A stretch of DNA of 64,000 bases, taken from positions 1-64,000 of the forward strand of contig JAFRQM010000016.1 of assembly GCA_017428625.1 (NCBI GenBank). Direction: 5' to 3'. The notes under the pieces were generated by a model. It saw only the letters and a list, made by a program, of their open reading frames with translations, made no database searches and was not told the DNA's origin. The position numbers and the translations under genes were made by a program. Positions 49,521-58,668 of this stretch are shown in pieces. Source of the DNA: Clostridia bacterium. GTDB lineage: Bacteria > Bacillota > Clostridia > Oscillospirales > Acutalibacteraceae. Position 1 is the first letter of the stretch, and each line of letters starts with the position of its first letter.

Positions 49521-51296
49521 TCACTTAATAAAACCGTAATATCTGCCCATCCAGTAAGGCAGTGTGTAGTAAGTGCAGCCCTCAACGCACTGAGCGCCGC
49601 CGCTGTCTTCATTTTTATACTCAAGCGGATTGCGGTCGAATTTTGAAATAAATCTTTCATCAGGCGGCAGAGCCGTTCCCGCCTCAAGATATCCCGCCCT
49701 GTATTTCTTAACCGGAATGTCATGCCTGCCGCTGAGCGTTACACTGCCCGCGAGCCTGCTGATATTCGCGCGGTCAAACCACAGGCATATACGCTCCATA
49801 TCCAGTTCCGCGCCCGGGCAGGCGGCAAGGTAAGGAAAATCATAGGCGGGGCTGAATTCTCTCGCGACAGAGTATCTCCATGTGGAGAATGCCCTGCGAT
49901 ATATGTCAAGCAGTTTTTCATCCTTTTCAAGGCGGCACAAAACATAGAATGACGCGGTCGCGAGCATATGGTCTCCGTACATAATATTTTCAACAAAATC
50001 CTCGTTTGTAAAACAGTTGGCAGTGTTATGCCTGTCAAAATGCTTTAATCCAAGGTCGGCATAACCGCGTGCGATAAGGCTGTCATACGCCTCCTTCCAC
50101 CTGCCGTCCTCACCGGTTATATCCATTGTCGCTTTAAGGTACATAAGCACCTCGGCGGAATTAAGGCAGGCGTCAACCCAGCCGTCGGGCGTGTTAAAAT
50201 AATCCTCATACCATTTTGCCCACATTGTGCTTTCGCCGGAAAAATCAACAAGGCGCAGGCCGTTGTCGAGAATGTGGCCCATAATGCTGCAGGCACTCTG
50301 CCTCACAAGCTCATCGAGTTCTTCATCTTCGCCGCTCATAAGCCTTGAATAAAGCCACAGCATCATATATTCAAGAGTAATTTCATCACTGCTTGTGTCT
50401 GCTTTATATATAATATCATCATCGGAATAGCCTTCATCGCGGTAAAGCTTCGCCAAACGGTCGGGAACCGGGGCGGACGCGTCGATTTCAACGCCTGATA
50501 TGCCCAACTCCTTTGTGTAAGTGGTTTCAAGAGCTGTAGCTTTTCCGCCGTGTTTTTTAAAAAACAGTCCGTCATCCGGTAAAGGCTCATCAACGGTTAA
50601 ATAGCTTCTTGCCACAAAACCGTCTCCCCTGCCCGGTATATACATAAGCAGAAGCACAGCCTCAACCGCCCGCGCGGCAACGGCTTTTGCCTCAAGAGTT
50701 TCGGGCGCGTTTTCGCCCTTTTCTCTTTTTAACACGGCGTAACGGAATATTTCACCGGAGGCGAAAAGGGCGGTAAAACCGCCGTCATTGTCACAGTGGC
50801 CGAAATCGAGATAAGATGAAACATCGCCGCGTTTCGCAAGAAACTTGTGGCTCACCATACTTCTGCGCTGCACGGCCTCAAGAGTTTCGTCAAGAAGAAT
50901 ATCCGCCTTTTCTTCCGCCGTCAAAGTAACAAGCTCTATGTGTGTTATGCCCGTTTCGGTAAGAACCCATACGGAATTTCCGTCCGGGGCGATGTTAATT
51001 ACATTGTTGTCCGGCAAATCCCTTTCAAAGCTGAAAAACATAACACGGTCCGCTTTTTTCTCCTCTTCAACACGGCACCTTGTAACGCCGTTTGACGCGC
51101 CTGCCCAGACCGCGCCGTCATCCGTAACCGCGCTGCAGCGGTAATCGCTCTTTTTTGAGGGCAAAGGCAACGGAAATGATGAAAAATCGGGTTTAACCGG
51201 TTCGCCCCTGAGAGCGGCGGGAGCGCCTTTAAAATCAAGCGGATAAAAAATGCTTTTTCTCGAAAAATGCGGTTTCAGAACATAAGGCAGTTTCAT
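49521..51296 (-). CDS. uncharacterised protein with propeller-like and helical-barrel regions
   Basis: A 591-residue cytosolic protein I cannot assign. Around residues 55-110 there are two propeller-type strands (AVWAGASNGVTRCRVEE and SVWVLTETGITHI), as in two-component-regulator propeller repeats. From ~250 to the end it is mostly helical with many Trp/Tyr (EYMMLWLYSRLMSG, GWVDACLNSAEVLMYLKA), like the alpha/alpha toroid of six-hairpin glycosidases. It is first in an operon with the GH38 alpha-mannosidase, so glycan handling is inferred. No signal peptide is seen. Confidence 0.6.
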   Translation of the reverse strand: MKLPYVLKPHFSRKSIFYPLDFKGAPAALRGEPVKPDFSSFPLPLPSKKSDYRCSAVTDDGAVWAGASNGVTRCRVEEEKKADRVMFFSFERDLPDNNVINIAPDGNSVWVLTETGITHIELVTLTAEEKADILLDETLEAVQRRSMVSHKFLAKRGDVSSYLDFGHCDNDGGFTALFASGEIFRYAVLKREKGENAPETLEAKAVAARAVEAVLLLMYIPGRGDGFVARSYLTVDEPLPDDGLFFKKHGGKATALETTYTKELGISGVEIDASAPVPDRLAKLYRDEGYSDDDIIYKADTSSDEITLEYMMLWLYSRLMSGEDEELDELVRQSACSIMGHILDNGLRLVDFSGESTMWAKWYEDYFNTPDGWVDACLNSAEVLMYLKATMDITGEDGRWKEAYDSLIARGYADLGLKHFDRHNTANCFTNEDFVENIMYGDHMLATASFYVLCRLEKDEKLLDIYRRAFSTWRYSVAREFSPAYDFPYLAACPGAELDMERICLWFDRANISRLAGSVTLSGRHDIPVKKYRAGYLEAGTALPPDERFISKFDRNPLEYKNEDSGGAQCVEGCTYYTLPYWMGRYYGFIK

Positions 51297-51328
51297 ATTG
51301 ATTACCTCTTAATACATTTTATGTATTT

Positions 51329-51423
51329 ATAATAACAAAAACGCATGGCTGTTTCAACATTTTTAAGCACTATTGACTAAAATAAATTGAATTGTTGACA
51401 ATTATCAAAAAATAGCGTAAAAT
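51329..51423. promoter_or_regulatory. divergent promoters, GH38 operon and DUF2156 gene
   Basis: Leftward: TTGAAA (minus, 51352-51357), 17 bp, TATTAT (51329-51334). Rightward: TTGACA 51395-51400, 17 bp, TAAAAT 51418-51423. Confidence 0.7.
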
Positions 51424-51545
51424 TAAATTGCACAAAATCAATATACCCCCCATTAATGCCGCTCAACATTAAACCGGCTTGTAGTTTGTCGCGGTTCGTC
51501 GGGTTTTATATATTGATACCTAATATTACTGTAACGGAGATTTTT

Positions 51546-52421
51546 ATGCTTGAGTTCAAAAAAATCGGATTTGAAGATTTTGAGAATGTAAAAAACTATT
51601 TTGACGCGTTCAGACAGCACTCCTGCGATTTTACCGCCGGCATAACATTTATGTGGCGCGATTTTTACGATATGAGGATTGCATACGCAGGCGATGACAT
51701 TGTTTTTATGCTCACCGATGACGACTGCGGAGCCGCTTTTCTTCCGCCCGCGAAAAAGAATTTTGACAAAATATGCAAAGAGATTGAAAACTATTGCAAA
51801 AGCCGCAGCATCAAAATGCAGTTTTACTCGGTCGCGAAGAATATGCTCGGCGACTTTCGCCGCCTTTATTCCGACTGCGTTTACGGCGCCGAGGAGCAGT
51901 GGTCGGATTACATTTACGAAGCGGAAGCAATAATGAAGCTTGAGGGCAAAAAATATGCTACTCAGCGAAATCACATAAACAAATTCCGCCGCCTTTATGA
52001 TGATTTTACTTTTAATGAAATCACCGCCGGCGATGTTGACGAGTGCATTGACCTTATGCAGAACCGGATGGCGGAAAAAGACGAGGTTCTCGCCTCAGCC
52101 GAAAAAGAGGCTGTTGTCGATGTTCTCAGAAACCTTGACAAATATAAAATGCTGACCGGTGTTTTAAGGGTAAACGGCGAAGTCGCGGGCTTCTCCTGCG
52201 CCGAAAAAATCGGCGATATACTGACAGTTCACATTGAAAAGGCGGATATCCGTTTTGACGGGGCTTATCCTATGCTCACCCACCTGTTTTTGGAAAAACA
52301 TGTTGATGAAGATATAAAATTCGTCAACCGCGAAGACGATTCCGGTGACGAGGGTTTAAAAAAATCAAAACTCTCATACCACCCGTGCGAACTGCTTGAA
52401 AAATATTTTGTGGAGATTTAA
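51546..52421 (+). CDS. DUF2156 (aminoacyl-PG-synthase C-terminal-like) protein
   Basis: A 291-residue soluble protein of the dual GNAT-fold family related to the catalytic end of MprF lysyl-phosphatidylglycerol synthases. It begins MLEFKKIGFEDFENVKNYFD and has the DYIYEAEAIMKLEGKKYATQRNHINKF-type helix region (51918-51990) where family members bind the aminoacyl donor. The flippase membrane part of MprF is missing, so this is the stand-alone form; its acceptor is unknown. ATG 51546 has ACGGAG upstream. Confidence 0.75.
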   Translation: MLEFKKIGFEDFENVKNYFDAFRQHSCDFTAGITFMWRDFYDMRIAYAGDDIVFMLTDDDCGAAFLPPAKKNFDKICKEIENYCKSRSIKMQFYSVAKNMLGDFRRLYSDCVYGAEEQWSDYIYEAEAIMKLEGKKYATQRNHINKFRRLYDDFTFNEITAGDVDECIDLMQNRMAEKDEVLASAEKEAVVDVLRNLDKYKMLTGVLRVNGEVAGFSCAEKIGDILTVHIEKADIRFDGAYPMLTHLFLEKHVDEDIKFVNREDDSGDEGLKKSKLSYHPCELLEKYFVEI

Positions 52422-52498
52422 TCCCGGTGTAAACTCACCCCGAATAAAGGCTGCTCACAGACCGGATTCCCGGCCTTGCAAAACAGTTTTCAGCACAT

Positions 52499-52532
52499 AA
52501 AAAATCACCTCTGTCATAACGGCAGAGGTGAT
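52499..52532 (-). terminator. terminator of rpsB-tsf
   Basis: A perfect 10-bp stem (ATCACCTCTG 52504-52513 with CAGAGGTGAT 52523-52532) and T6 on the minus strand. Confidence 0.85.
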
Positions 52533-52551
52533 ACTGCTTTATTCAGTTTTT

Positions 52552-53646
52552 TTATTTAATCATACCCGCGACTTCGGCTGCGAAATCATCGGCTTTCTTT
52601 TCAATACCTTCGCCCTTTGCAAAACGGGTGAAGCCTTTGATTGTGATGTTTTTGCCGAGATCTTTGGCAACTTTTGCGACATAGCCGCCTACGCTGCCTT
52701 CAAAAATGTCGCTGCGCACAAATTCCTGCTCAAGCAGGCAGGTTTCTTTAATCTGCTTTGAGATTCTGCCTTCAACAACCTTGCCGAAGATGGGGTTGGC
52801 TGTGTATTCCTCTTTGCCCGCAACTGCTGTTGCCGCAAGAGTGGCGATTGCTTCTTTTGAAAGGAAGTTGAAAAGGAACTTGTTCTGCTTTTCGGCTTCA
52901 TAAGCCGCAACATCTTTTTCATCCCAGGCTTTGTTTTCAAGAACCTTGTTGATAACCTGCATAAGGATGGGTTTGGGAAGAGAATCGGGCTTGTTGAGAG
53001 CGCTCTCAGCGGTGATTTTCTTCATCTTTTCAAGTTCCTCGGCGGAAATATCTTCTTTTGAAAGATATTCGGGGCTCATTGCCGCCACCTGCATGGCGAT
53101 GTTTTTGCCCATATCGTTGAACTCTGCGCTTGATGTGTCGGCGTCTGTGTCAAACTCAACAAGAACGCCTACGGAGCCGCCTGCGTGAATGTATGAAACC
53201 GCGGTGCCTTCGATGCGGGCGAAACGGCGGACTTTCATATTCTCACGGATTTTAAGGAAGAGTTCCTGAACGGAGTCGGCAACGGAGATGCTGCCGTCTG
53301 AAATTGTTGCTGCAAGAAGAGCGTCAAGGTCGGCGGGGTTCTTTTCAACAACTGTTTTTGCAATCTGCTTTGCGAGAGCGATAAATTCGGGGTTTTTGCC
53401 TACAAAGTCTGTTTCGCAGTTGACTTCAACAAGAGCGGATGCGTTTGCGTCGCTGTAAGCGGTAACAACGCCTTCAGCCGCAACACGGCTTGCCTTTTTC
53501 GCCGCCGATGCGAGACCCTTTTCGCGAAGGATCTCTATTGCTTTATCCATATCGCCGTCGGCTTCCGTGAGTGCTTTTTTGCAGTCCATCATACCGACAT
53601 TGGTTTTTTCTCTGAGTGCCTGAACGTCTTTTGCGGTAAATGCCAT
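52552..53646 (-). CDS. tsf: elongation factor Ts, longer than usual
   Basis: A 364-residue nucleotide-exchange factor for EF-Tu. The N-terminal UBA-like domain (VQALREKTNVGMMDCKKAL) and the TDFV motif (EVNCETDFVGKN) are normal. Typical length is about 280-310, so there are some 55 extra residues, which appear to lie in the second core subdomain (around VLENKAWDEKDVAAYEAEKQ). ATG 53646 is used, with GGAGGAAT upstream. It is 4 bases after rpsB. Confidence 0.93.
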   Translation of the reverse strand: MAFTAKDVQALREKTNVGMMDCKKALTEADGDMDKAIEILREKGLASAAKKASRVAAEGVVTAYSDANASALVEVNCETDFVGKNPEFIALAKQIAKTVVEKNPADLDALLAATISDGSISVADSVQELFLKIRENMKVRRFARIEGTAVSYIHAGGSVGVLVEFDTDADTSSAEFNDMGKNIAMQVAAMSPEYLSKEDISAEELEKMKKITAESALNKPDSLPKPILMQVINKVLENKAWDEKDVAAYEAEKQNKFLFNFLSKEAIATLAATAVAGKEEYTANPIFGKVVEGRISKQIKETCLLEQEFVRSDIFEGSVGGYVAKVAKDLGKNITIKGFTRFAKGEGIEKKADDFAAEVAGMIK

Positions 53647-53650
53647 TGTA

Positions 53651-54400
53651 TTATTCCTCCTCTGCTGTTTCTTCTGCGGGTGCTTCTTCTGTAGCCTCTG
53701 CCGCGGGAGCGGAAGCCTCGCCCTGTCTGCCTTCGATAACGGAGTCTGCCATTGCGCCGGCAATAAGTTTAACGGCGCGGATAGCGTCATCGTTGCCGGG
53801 AATAACATAATCAACCTCATCGGGGTCGCAGTTGGTGTCAACTATTGCAACGATGGGGATGCCGAGTTTTTTAGCCTCAAGAACGGCTATTCTCTCTTTG
53901 CGGGGGTCAACTATAAACATAGCCGCGGGCTGCTTTTTCATTTCTGTAATGCCGCCCATGAATTTTTCAAGTTTTTCTATCTCAAGCTGTAATTTGATAA
54001 CTTCTTTTTTGGGAAGAAGGTTGAAGGTTCCGTCCGCTTCCATTGTTTTGAGCTGAGCAAGTCTTTTTACTCTGCGCTGAATGGTGTTGAAGTTTGTGAG
54101 CATACCGCCGAGCCAGCGCGCGTTTACGAAAGGCATACCGCAGCGGATTGCTTCTTCTTTGACGGATTCCTGAGCCTGCTTTTTGGTGCCGACGAAAAGG
54201 ACTTCGCCGCCTTCAGCCGAAATGTCACGGATGAACATATAGGCTTCTTCGAGTTTTTTTACGGTTTTCTGAAGGTCAATGATATAAATACCATTGCGCT
54301 CAGTGAAGATGTATTCCGCCATTTTGGGGTTCCATCTTCTGGTCTGGTGACCGAAATGAACACCGGCCTCGAGTAACTGTTTCATGGATACTACTGACAT
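53651..54400 (-). CDS. rpsB: 30S ribosomal protein S2
   Basis: A 249-residue S2. Signatures: [19 protein letters not shown] at the N-terminus and [19 protein letters not shown] further on. The last ~25 residues are an acidic Ala/Glu tail. Co-transcribed with tsf, as in most bacteria. AAGGAGG precedes the ATG, and a long GC-rich leader lies ahead. Confidence 0.97.
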   Translation of the reverse strand: MSVVSMKQLLEAGVHFGHQTRRWNPKMAEYIFTERNGIYIIDLQKTVKKLEEAYMFIRDISAEGGEVLFVGTKKQAQESVKEEAIRCGMPFVNARWLGGMLTNFNTIQRRVKRLAQLKTMEADGTFNLLPKKEVIKLQLEIEKLEKFMGGITEMKKQPAAMFIVDPRKERIAVLEAKKLGIPIVAIVDTNCDPDEVDYVIPGNDDAIRAVKLIAGAMADSVIEGRQGEASAPAAEATEEAPAEETAEEE

Positions 54401-54508
54401 ATTTTTTCCTCCTTAGTTTACGGCGGGTTGACCGCCTCCACCGCGTGCCTGACAGCGCAACGGCATTGAGCCGCACTTGCGCCGGCATTAGCTCCGCGTG
54501 CGTTTTGC
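54401..54508 (-). ncRNA. structured rpsB 5' leader
   Basis: About 108 nt between the predicted transcription start and the rpsB ribosome-binding site are strikingly GC-rich for this window and rich in pairings, including GGCGG/CCGCC at 54435-54421 and repeated GCACGCGG elements. The position suggests autoregulation by S2, as in other bacteria, but I do not recognise the exact motif class. Confidence 0.45.
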
Positions 54509-54514
54509 CTGAAA

Positions 54515-54543
54515 AGTATATCACAAGGTTTTAACTATTGCAA
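54515..54543 (-). promoter_or_regulatory. promoter of rpsB-tsf
   Basis: Minus-strand -35 TTGCAA (54538-54543), 17-bp spacer, -10 TATACT (54515-54520). Confidence 0.75.
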
Positions 54544-54625
54544 GTGTTTTTTAATATTTATCATATATTTTAATAAAAATGGAAAGCGGCACAGCAAATC
54601 CGCCATACCGCCTGTCTGCTAAATC

Positions 54626-55561
54626 TCAGAAATCAAAAGTGAAAAACTTCTTGAGAAGTTCATAAAACTTAGTGAACACTTCTACTATTCTTGTGATTAT
54701 ACTGTCCAAAAAACTATTGTCAAATAATGATTCATCATCTATGTAGTAAATAGGGCTGTGAATAAAACCATACATCCAAAGATTTTCACTGTCAAAATTC
54801 AACGCACGTTTTGACTCGTTATAATAGTCAACAACTTCATCCGGAAGGGTTGTTGTTATTGTCATAGTGTCTCCGCTGGTTGAAATGTTCAGTTTTTTAC
54901 ACTCATTCTTTTTTCCCTGATAATCTCCTGCTTGAAGGATACCAAGTGAATTGTAATACTGACCTACACTTGCCCAATGTGACCATCCGTCTTCTTCATA
55001 AAAATTATATGATAAACTATATTCAGCTTTTTTTGACGCAGAAATGTAATGACCTTCTCTGTTTTCACCGCAAGCATCTCTAACACAAAACTTCAAAAAG
55101 TTTGTATTAACATCAGTGCTGAAAGTATCACTGAAGTAAATACGGAATATATCCTCTTCATCCGCTTTGCCCAAATTTTCGCTTATTGGAGCATTTTTTG
55201 TTCCGGCGCAGTAGATTTTATCGCCGTTGATATAATCGCTTTTTATGACTATCTTTATCTGGTTACCCTTTGCCGAAACGGTGTAGGTTGTGTTTTTGCC
55301 GGACTCACTGCGGTCATAAGGTGTGTAACTGACTGTTTTCCACTCTGTTGCCGCGTCGGTATCGGAAACCGCCTGTGCAACTTCTTCATTGACTGGAAAA
55401 CCGGGTGAAACGGTTTTAAAGCCGTCATAATCAACAACTCTCACTCCGCCAGTGTCCTCAACACAGCCCGTTGCGCCCGCTGAAACGCTGCCTGCCGCAA
55501 GACCAAACAGTGTTAACAAAGCCATAAATAATGCCGTGGTTTTTTTGATCTTTGTTTTCAT
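54626..55561 (-). CDS. secreted hypothetical protein with C-terminal amphipathic helix
   Basis: A 311-residue exported protein. Residues 1-30 are a signal peptide ending near SVSAGA. The middle part is rich in beta strands, Tyr and Asn, with a likely Cys pair (FCVRDACGEN). The last ~28 residues form a hydrophobic/aromatic helix (EVFTKFYELLKKFF) that may bind membrane or wall. No family is recognised. The gene is AT-richer than its neighbours. ATG 55561 is preferred to 55573, which overlaps the AGGATGGG site. It begins 33 bases after cysS with no terminator seen, so it may be under the same T-box. Confidence 0.7.
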   Translation of the reverse strand: MKTKIKKTTALFMALLTLFGLAAGSVSAGATGCVEDTGGVRVVDYDGFKTVSPGFPVNEEVAQAVSDTDAATEWKTVSYTPYDRSESGKNTTYTVSAKGNQIKIVIKSDYINGDKIYCAGTKNAPISENLGKADEEDIFRIYFSDTFSTDVNTNFLKFCVRDACGENREGHYISASKKAEYSLSYNFYEEDGWSHWASVGQYYNSLGILQAGDYQGKKNECKKLNISTSGDTMTITTTLPDEVVDYYNESKRALNFDSENLWMYGFIHSPIYYIDDESLFDNSFLDSIITRIVEVFTKFYELLKKFFTFDF

Positions 55562-55594
55562 TGTTTTACCCATCCTTTTATTTTATTTAAAATC

Positions 55595-56986
55595 TTATTC
55601 CCTATGCCATTTTACACCCTGGGGGGTGTCTTCGAGGATTATTCCCATTGATTTAAGTTCATCCCTGATTCTGTCGGCTTCCGCCCAGTTTTTCTCTTTT
55701 CTTGCGGTTGCGCGGGCTTCAATCATAGCGTCGATGTCGGAGTCGAGAACCTCTTTTTTGCGGTTATAAACAAGGCCGAGAACGCCTGTGAGTTCATCAA
55801 AAACTTCCGCGGCGAGTTCGCAGGTTTCTGCGCTCGCGTTTTTGCCTACAACTGCCGTGTTTATATCTCTCACCGCGTCAAACACGGCTGCGAGCGCGGC
55901 GGCTGTGTTCAGGTCGTCATCCATAGCCTCTATGAACTGAGTTCTGCGTTCGGCAAGCATTTTTTCAAGTTCTTTGTCAACCTCGCCGTGTGACGCGTTC
56001 TGCATTTCAAAATCAATGCCGTCGCGGCAGTTGTAAAGGCGGGTGAGCGATGCCCTGCACTGCTCAATGGCGTCAAAACTGTAGTTTATGGGGCTTCTGT
56101 ATTGAGTGGAAATCATAAGCAGTCTTATAGGTTCATAGCCGAATTTCTCAGCGACATCGCGCACGGTGAAGAAGTTGCCCGCGCTTTTTGCCATTTTGAC
56201 ATTGTCAACGGTGATGAAGCCGTTGTGCATCCAGTAGTTTGCAAAGGGTTTGCCTGTGTAGCATTCGCTCTGGGCTATTTCGTTCTCATGGTGCGGGAAT
56301 ATCAAATCCTGACCGCCGCAGTGAATGTCGATTGTTTCGCCTAAATAGCGGTTGACCATTGCGGAACACTCAATGTGCCAGCCCGGTCTGCCTTTGCCCC
56401 AGGGGGATTCCCAGTAGGGTTCACCGGGTTTTGCCGCCTTCCAGAGAGCGAAATCCATCGGCTCGTGTTTAACCTCACCCACCATAATCCTCGCGCCTGC
56501 CTGCAAATCCTCAAGCGGCTGATGCGAGAGCTTGCCGTAACCGTCAAATTTTGAGGGGGTAAAATAAACATCGCCGTCCGCTTCGTAGGCAAAGCCCTTT
56601 TCAATAAGTCCCGAAACGATTTCGATAATCTTCTCAATGTTTTCGGTGGCCTTCGGGTGAATATCCGCCTCGCGGAAATTGAGCCCTTTGACATCCGTCC
56701 AGAACTCATCAATGTATTTTTTTGTAATTTCGGTGTAGTCAACGCCCTCTTCGTTTGCTTTGCGGATGATTTTGTCGTCAACATCGGTAAAATTCTGAAC
56801 AAAGGTAACCTTGTATCCGCGGTATTCAAGATAGCGGCGCAGGGTGTCAAAAACGCATATCGGCCGCGCGTTGCCTATGTGTATAAAATTGTAAACAGTG
56901 GGGCCGCAGGCGTAGATTTTAGCCTCGCCCTCTTTTATCGGAACAAATTCCTCTTTCTGCCTTGTGAGAGTGTTAAATATTTTCAT
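55595..56986 (-). CDS. cysS: cysteinyl-tRNA synthetase
   Basis: A 463-residue class I synthetase. The HIGH box is FIHIGNARP, the KMSKS box appears as KMAKSAGN, and the zinc-site Cys lies in [12 protein letters not shown]. It charges tRNA-Cys. ATG 56986 follows AAAGGAG and overlaps the cysE end by 14 bases, so synthesis is coupled. Both genes answer to the T-box upstream, giving a feedback on charged tRNA-Cys. Confidence 0.96.
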   Translation of the reverse strand: MKIFNTLTRQKEEFVPIKEGEAKIYACGPTVYNFIHIGNARPICVFDTLRRYLEYRGYKVTFVQNFTDVDDKIIRKANEEGVDYTEITKKYIDEFWTDVKGLNFREADIHPKATENIEKIIEIVSGLIEKGFAYEADGDVYFTPSKFDGYGKLSHQPLEDLQAGARIMVGEVKHEPMDFALWKAAKPGEPYWESPWGKGRPGWHIECSAMVNRYLGETIDIHCGGQDLIFPHHENEIAQSECYTGKPFANYWMHNGFITVDNVKMAKSAGNFFTVRDVAEKFGYEPIRLLMISTQYRSPINYSFDAIEQCRASLTRLYNCRDGIDFEMQNASHGEVDKELEKMLAERRTQFIEAMDDDLNTAAALAAVFDAVRDINTAVVGKNASAETCELAAEVFDELTGVLGLVYNRKKEVLDSDIDAMIEARATARKEKNWAEADRIRDELKSMGIILEDTPQGVKWHRE

Positions 56987-57626
56987 TGCCGTTCTCCTTT
57001 GAAGCACCTATTTTTTCATTGATTTTTTCAATTTCCGCGTCAATGCGCGAAATCTCGATGGCTATCGGGTCGGGAATGTGAATCTGATCAAGGTAGTCAA
57101 AAACCCTTACGCCGTCGCGCTTGACCGCCCTTGCGGGTATGCCTATTGCCGTGCAGTTCGGCGGAATGTCGTTAACAACAACGGCGCCCGCGCCGACACG
57201 GCTGTTTTCGCCTATAACTATGGGGCCGAGGACCTTCGCGCCGGAGCCTATCATAACATTGTCGCATATTGTCGGGTGGCGTTTGCCGGTATCCTTGCCG
57301 GTGCCGCCGAGAGTAACGCCCTGATAAAGCGTGACATCGTCGCCGATTATTGCCGTTTCGCCGATTACAACGCCGGTGCCGTGGTCAATAAAAAAGCGTT
57401 TGCCTATCTGCGCCGCGGGGTGAATTTCTATTCCCGTTTTGCGTGACGCGCGCTGTGAAATCCAGCGGGCGATAAAATAAAACCCGTGATGATAAAACCA
57501 GTATGCCTTTCTGTGCATTCTGATTGCTTTGAGGCCCGGATAGAGAAACAGAATCTCAAAAACCGACCTTGCAGCCGGGTCGCGGGATTTGACGCAGGCT
57601 ATGTCTTCTTTTAACTGTCTGAACAT
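56973..57626 (-). CDS. cysE: serine O-acetyltransferase
   Basis: A 217-residue enzyme of the EpsC/CysE type that makes O-acetylserine for cysteine synthesis. The left-handed beta-helix hexapeptide repeats are seen from [17 protein letters not shown] to [11 protein letters not shown], with the catalytic His in DHGTGVVIG and acetyl-CoA site near [12 protein letters not shown]. Length and N-terminal helical region fit the family. First gene behind the T-box. Confidence 0.95.
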   Translation of the reverse strand: MFRQLKEDIACVKSRDPAARSVFEILFLYPGLKAIRMHRKAYWFYHHGFYFIARWISQRASRKTGIEIHPAAQIGKRFFIDHGTGVVIGETAIIGDDVTLYQGVTLGGTGKDTGKRHPTICDNVMIGSGAKVLGPIVIGENSRVGAGAVVVNDIPPNCTAIGIPARAVKRDGVRVFDYLDQIHIPDPIAIEISRIDAEIEKINEKIGASKENGNENI

Positions 57627-57721
57627 TTTCTACCTCTTGTTTTATACTGATTATTTCACAAAATACTGCGGGAAAAGAAACGCCGAAACGCAAAAAAAGA
57701 GATTTACGAGTTTTCCAAAAC

Positions 57722-57965
57722 AAAAAAACTCCGGTGCATAAACTGCACCGGAGGCGTAATTACGCGGTTCCACTCCGACTTATAACTCGTATGACCTGTA
57801 ACGGGGTCAGCCGCGCGGAAATACTGATAATTCATTCCGCGTGCCGCCGGGCGCACTTCGCAAAGCCGCATTCAAGGTGCCTCACAGCAGAACGGCACCC
57901 TCTCTGATGAACGCCTGCAACGCTACTCTTCCCGACCGTTGCATAAATATTTTATTATTAACAGG
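57722..57965 (-). promoter_or_regulatory. T-box leader specific for tRNA-Cys
   Basis: This leader fills the gap 57627-57996. On the minus strand it has the stem I start (GAAGAGTAG), CAGAGAG with GGTGCC/GGCACC apical pairing, UGC triplets where the specifier is expected (GAATGCGG and GAAGTGCGC), the T-box core TGGAACCGCG (57772-57763), and a terminator CTCCGGTGCA/TGCACCGGAG (57753-57729) with T7. UGGA fits a U discriminator base, as in tRNA-Cys. Uncharged tRNA-Cys would stabilise the antiterminator. Confidence 0.9.
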
Positions 57966-57971
57966 AACTAT

Positions 57972-58000
57972 ATTATAAACACGGGGTGTGCTTTTGTCAA
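57972..58000 (-). promoter_or_regulatory. promoter of the cysE T-box operon
   Basis: Minus-strand -35 TTGACA (57995-58000), 17-bp spacer, -10 TATAAT (57972-57977). The -35 overlaps the last codons of pgsA. Confidence 0.85.
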
Positions 58001-58641
58001 TTCTTTTTTGCCCGCTTTGAATATTTGCCAGTATTCTTTGCGTCTTTGCCTTTTTTTGCGCCGGCAAAATAATAAACGCCCGAAAAAACGGTAAGAATCA
58101 TAATGATAAAGACAAGCACATTTACCGATTTTGTAATGCTCAGGGTATCTGACCCGACAAAAGTGTAACTCTTTTCATTGGAATAAATAAAGAGCATTGC
58201 GATAAAAAGCAGAACCATCTGGGCGAATGTTTTGATTTTGCCGGGAAGACCTGCCGATAGAGCGACGCCCTTTCTGAGATAAATCATCCGCATGACCGTC
58301 ACCGCGATTTCACGCGCGAGAATCACGCAGACGAAAACAATGCCCGTGATGTATTCCGCAGTGAGATTTCTCGGCCTGAGGTGGGCGTAAATGCAGAAAT
58401 AAGCGGCAACGGTGAGGGCTTTGTCAGCTATAGGGTCGGCTATTTTGCCGAAATTTGTTATTTTGCCGTGTTTTCTCGCAATTCTGCCGTCAAGAAAATC
58501 CGTGGCGGAAGCAATAAGAAAAACTATTGCCGCCCAAAGAAAATGCGAATAAACCGTTGAGCCTGTCTGCATAAACCATAAAACCGCAAACACAGGTATA
58601 AGTATAATTCTTAAAACTGTAAGCGCATTGGGTAAGTTCAT
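57997..58641 (-). CDS. pgsA: CDP-diacylglycerol-glycerol-3-phosphate 3-phosphatidyltransferase
   Basis: A 214-residue integral membrane enzyme making phosphatidylglycerol phosphate. The CDP-alcohol phosphotransferase motif DG-x2-AR-x8-G-x3-D-x3-D is complete, from FLDGRIARKHG to FGKIADPIAD. Several hydrophobic helices follow. The C-terminus is Lys-rich. It lies 27 bases after rimO in the recA-recX-rimO-pgsA cluster, a common Firmicute order. Confidence 0.93.
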   Translation of the reverse strand: MNLPNALTVLRIILIPVFAVLWFMQTGSTVYSHFLWAAIVFLIASATDFLDGRIARKHGKITNFGKIADPIADKALTVAAYFCIYAHLRPRNLTAEYITGIVFVCVILAREIAVTVMRMIYLRKGVALSAGLPGKIKTFAQMVLLFIAMLFIYSNEKSYTFVGSDTLSITKSVNVLVFIIMILTVFSGVYYFAGAKKGKDAKNTGKYSKRAKKN

Positions 58642-58668
58642 TTTTTTTACTCCTGTTTTACTGAAATG

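Noticed and set aside
48831..49646. Plus-strand open frame of 271 codons opposite GH38
   Set aside because: Antisense shadow of the GH38 and neighbouring genes; composition is not coding-like and there is no start signal.
53647..53841. N-terminal extension of tsf reaching into rpsB
   Set aside because: The extra frame overlaps rpsB coding sequence and contains no EF-Ts similarity; the normal MAFTAKDV start with a ribosome-binding site is at 53646.
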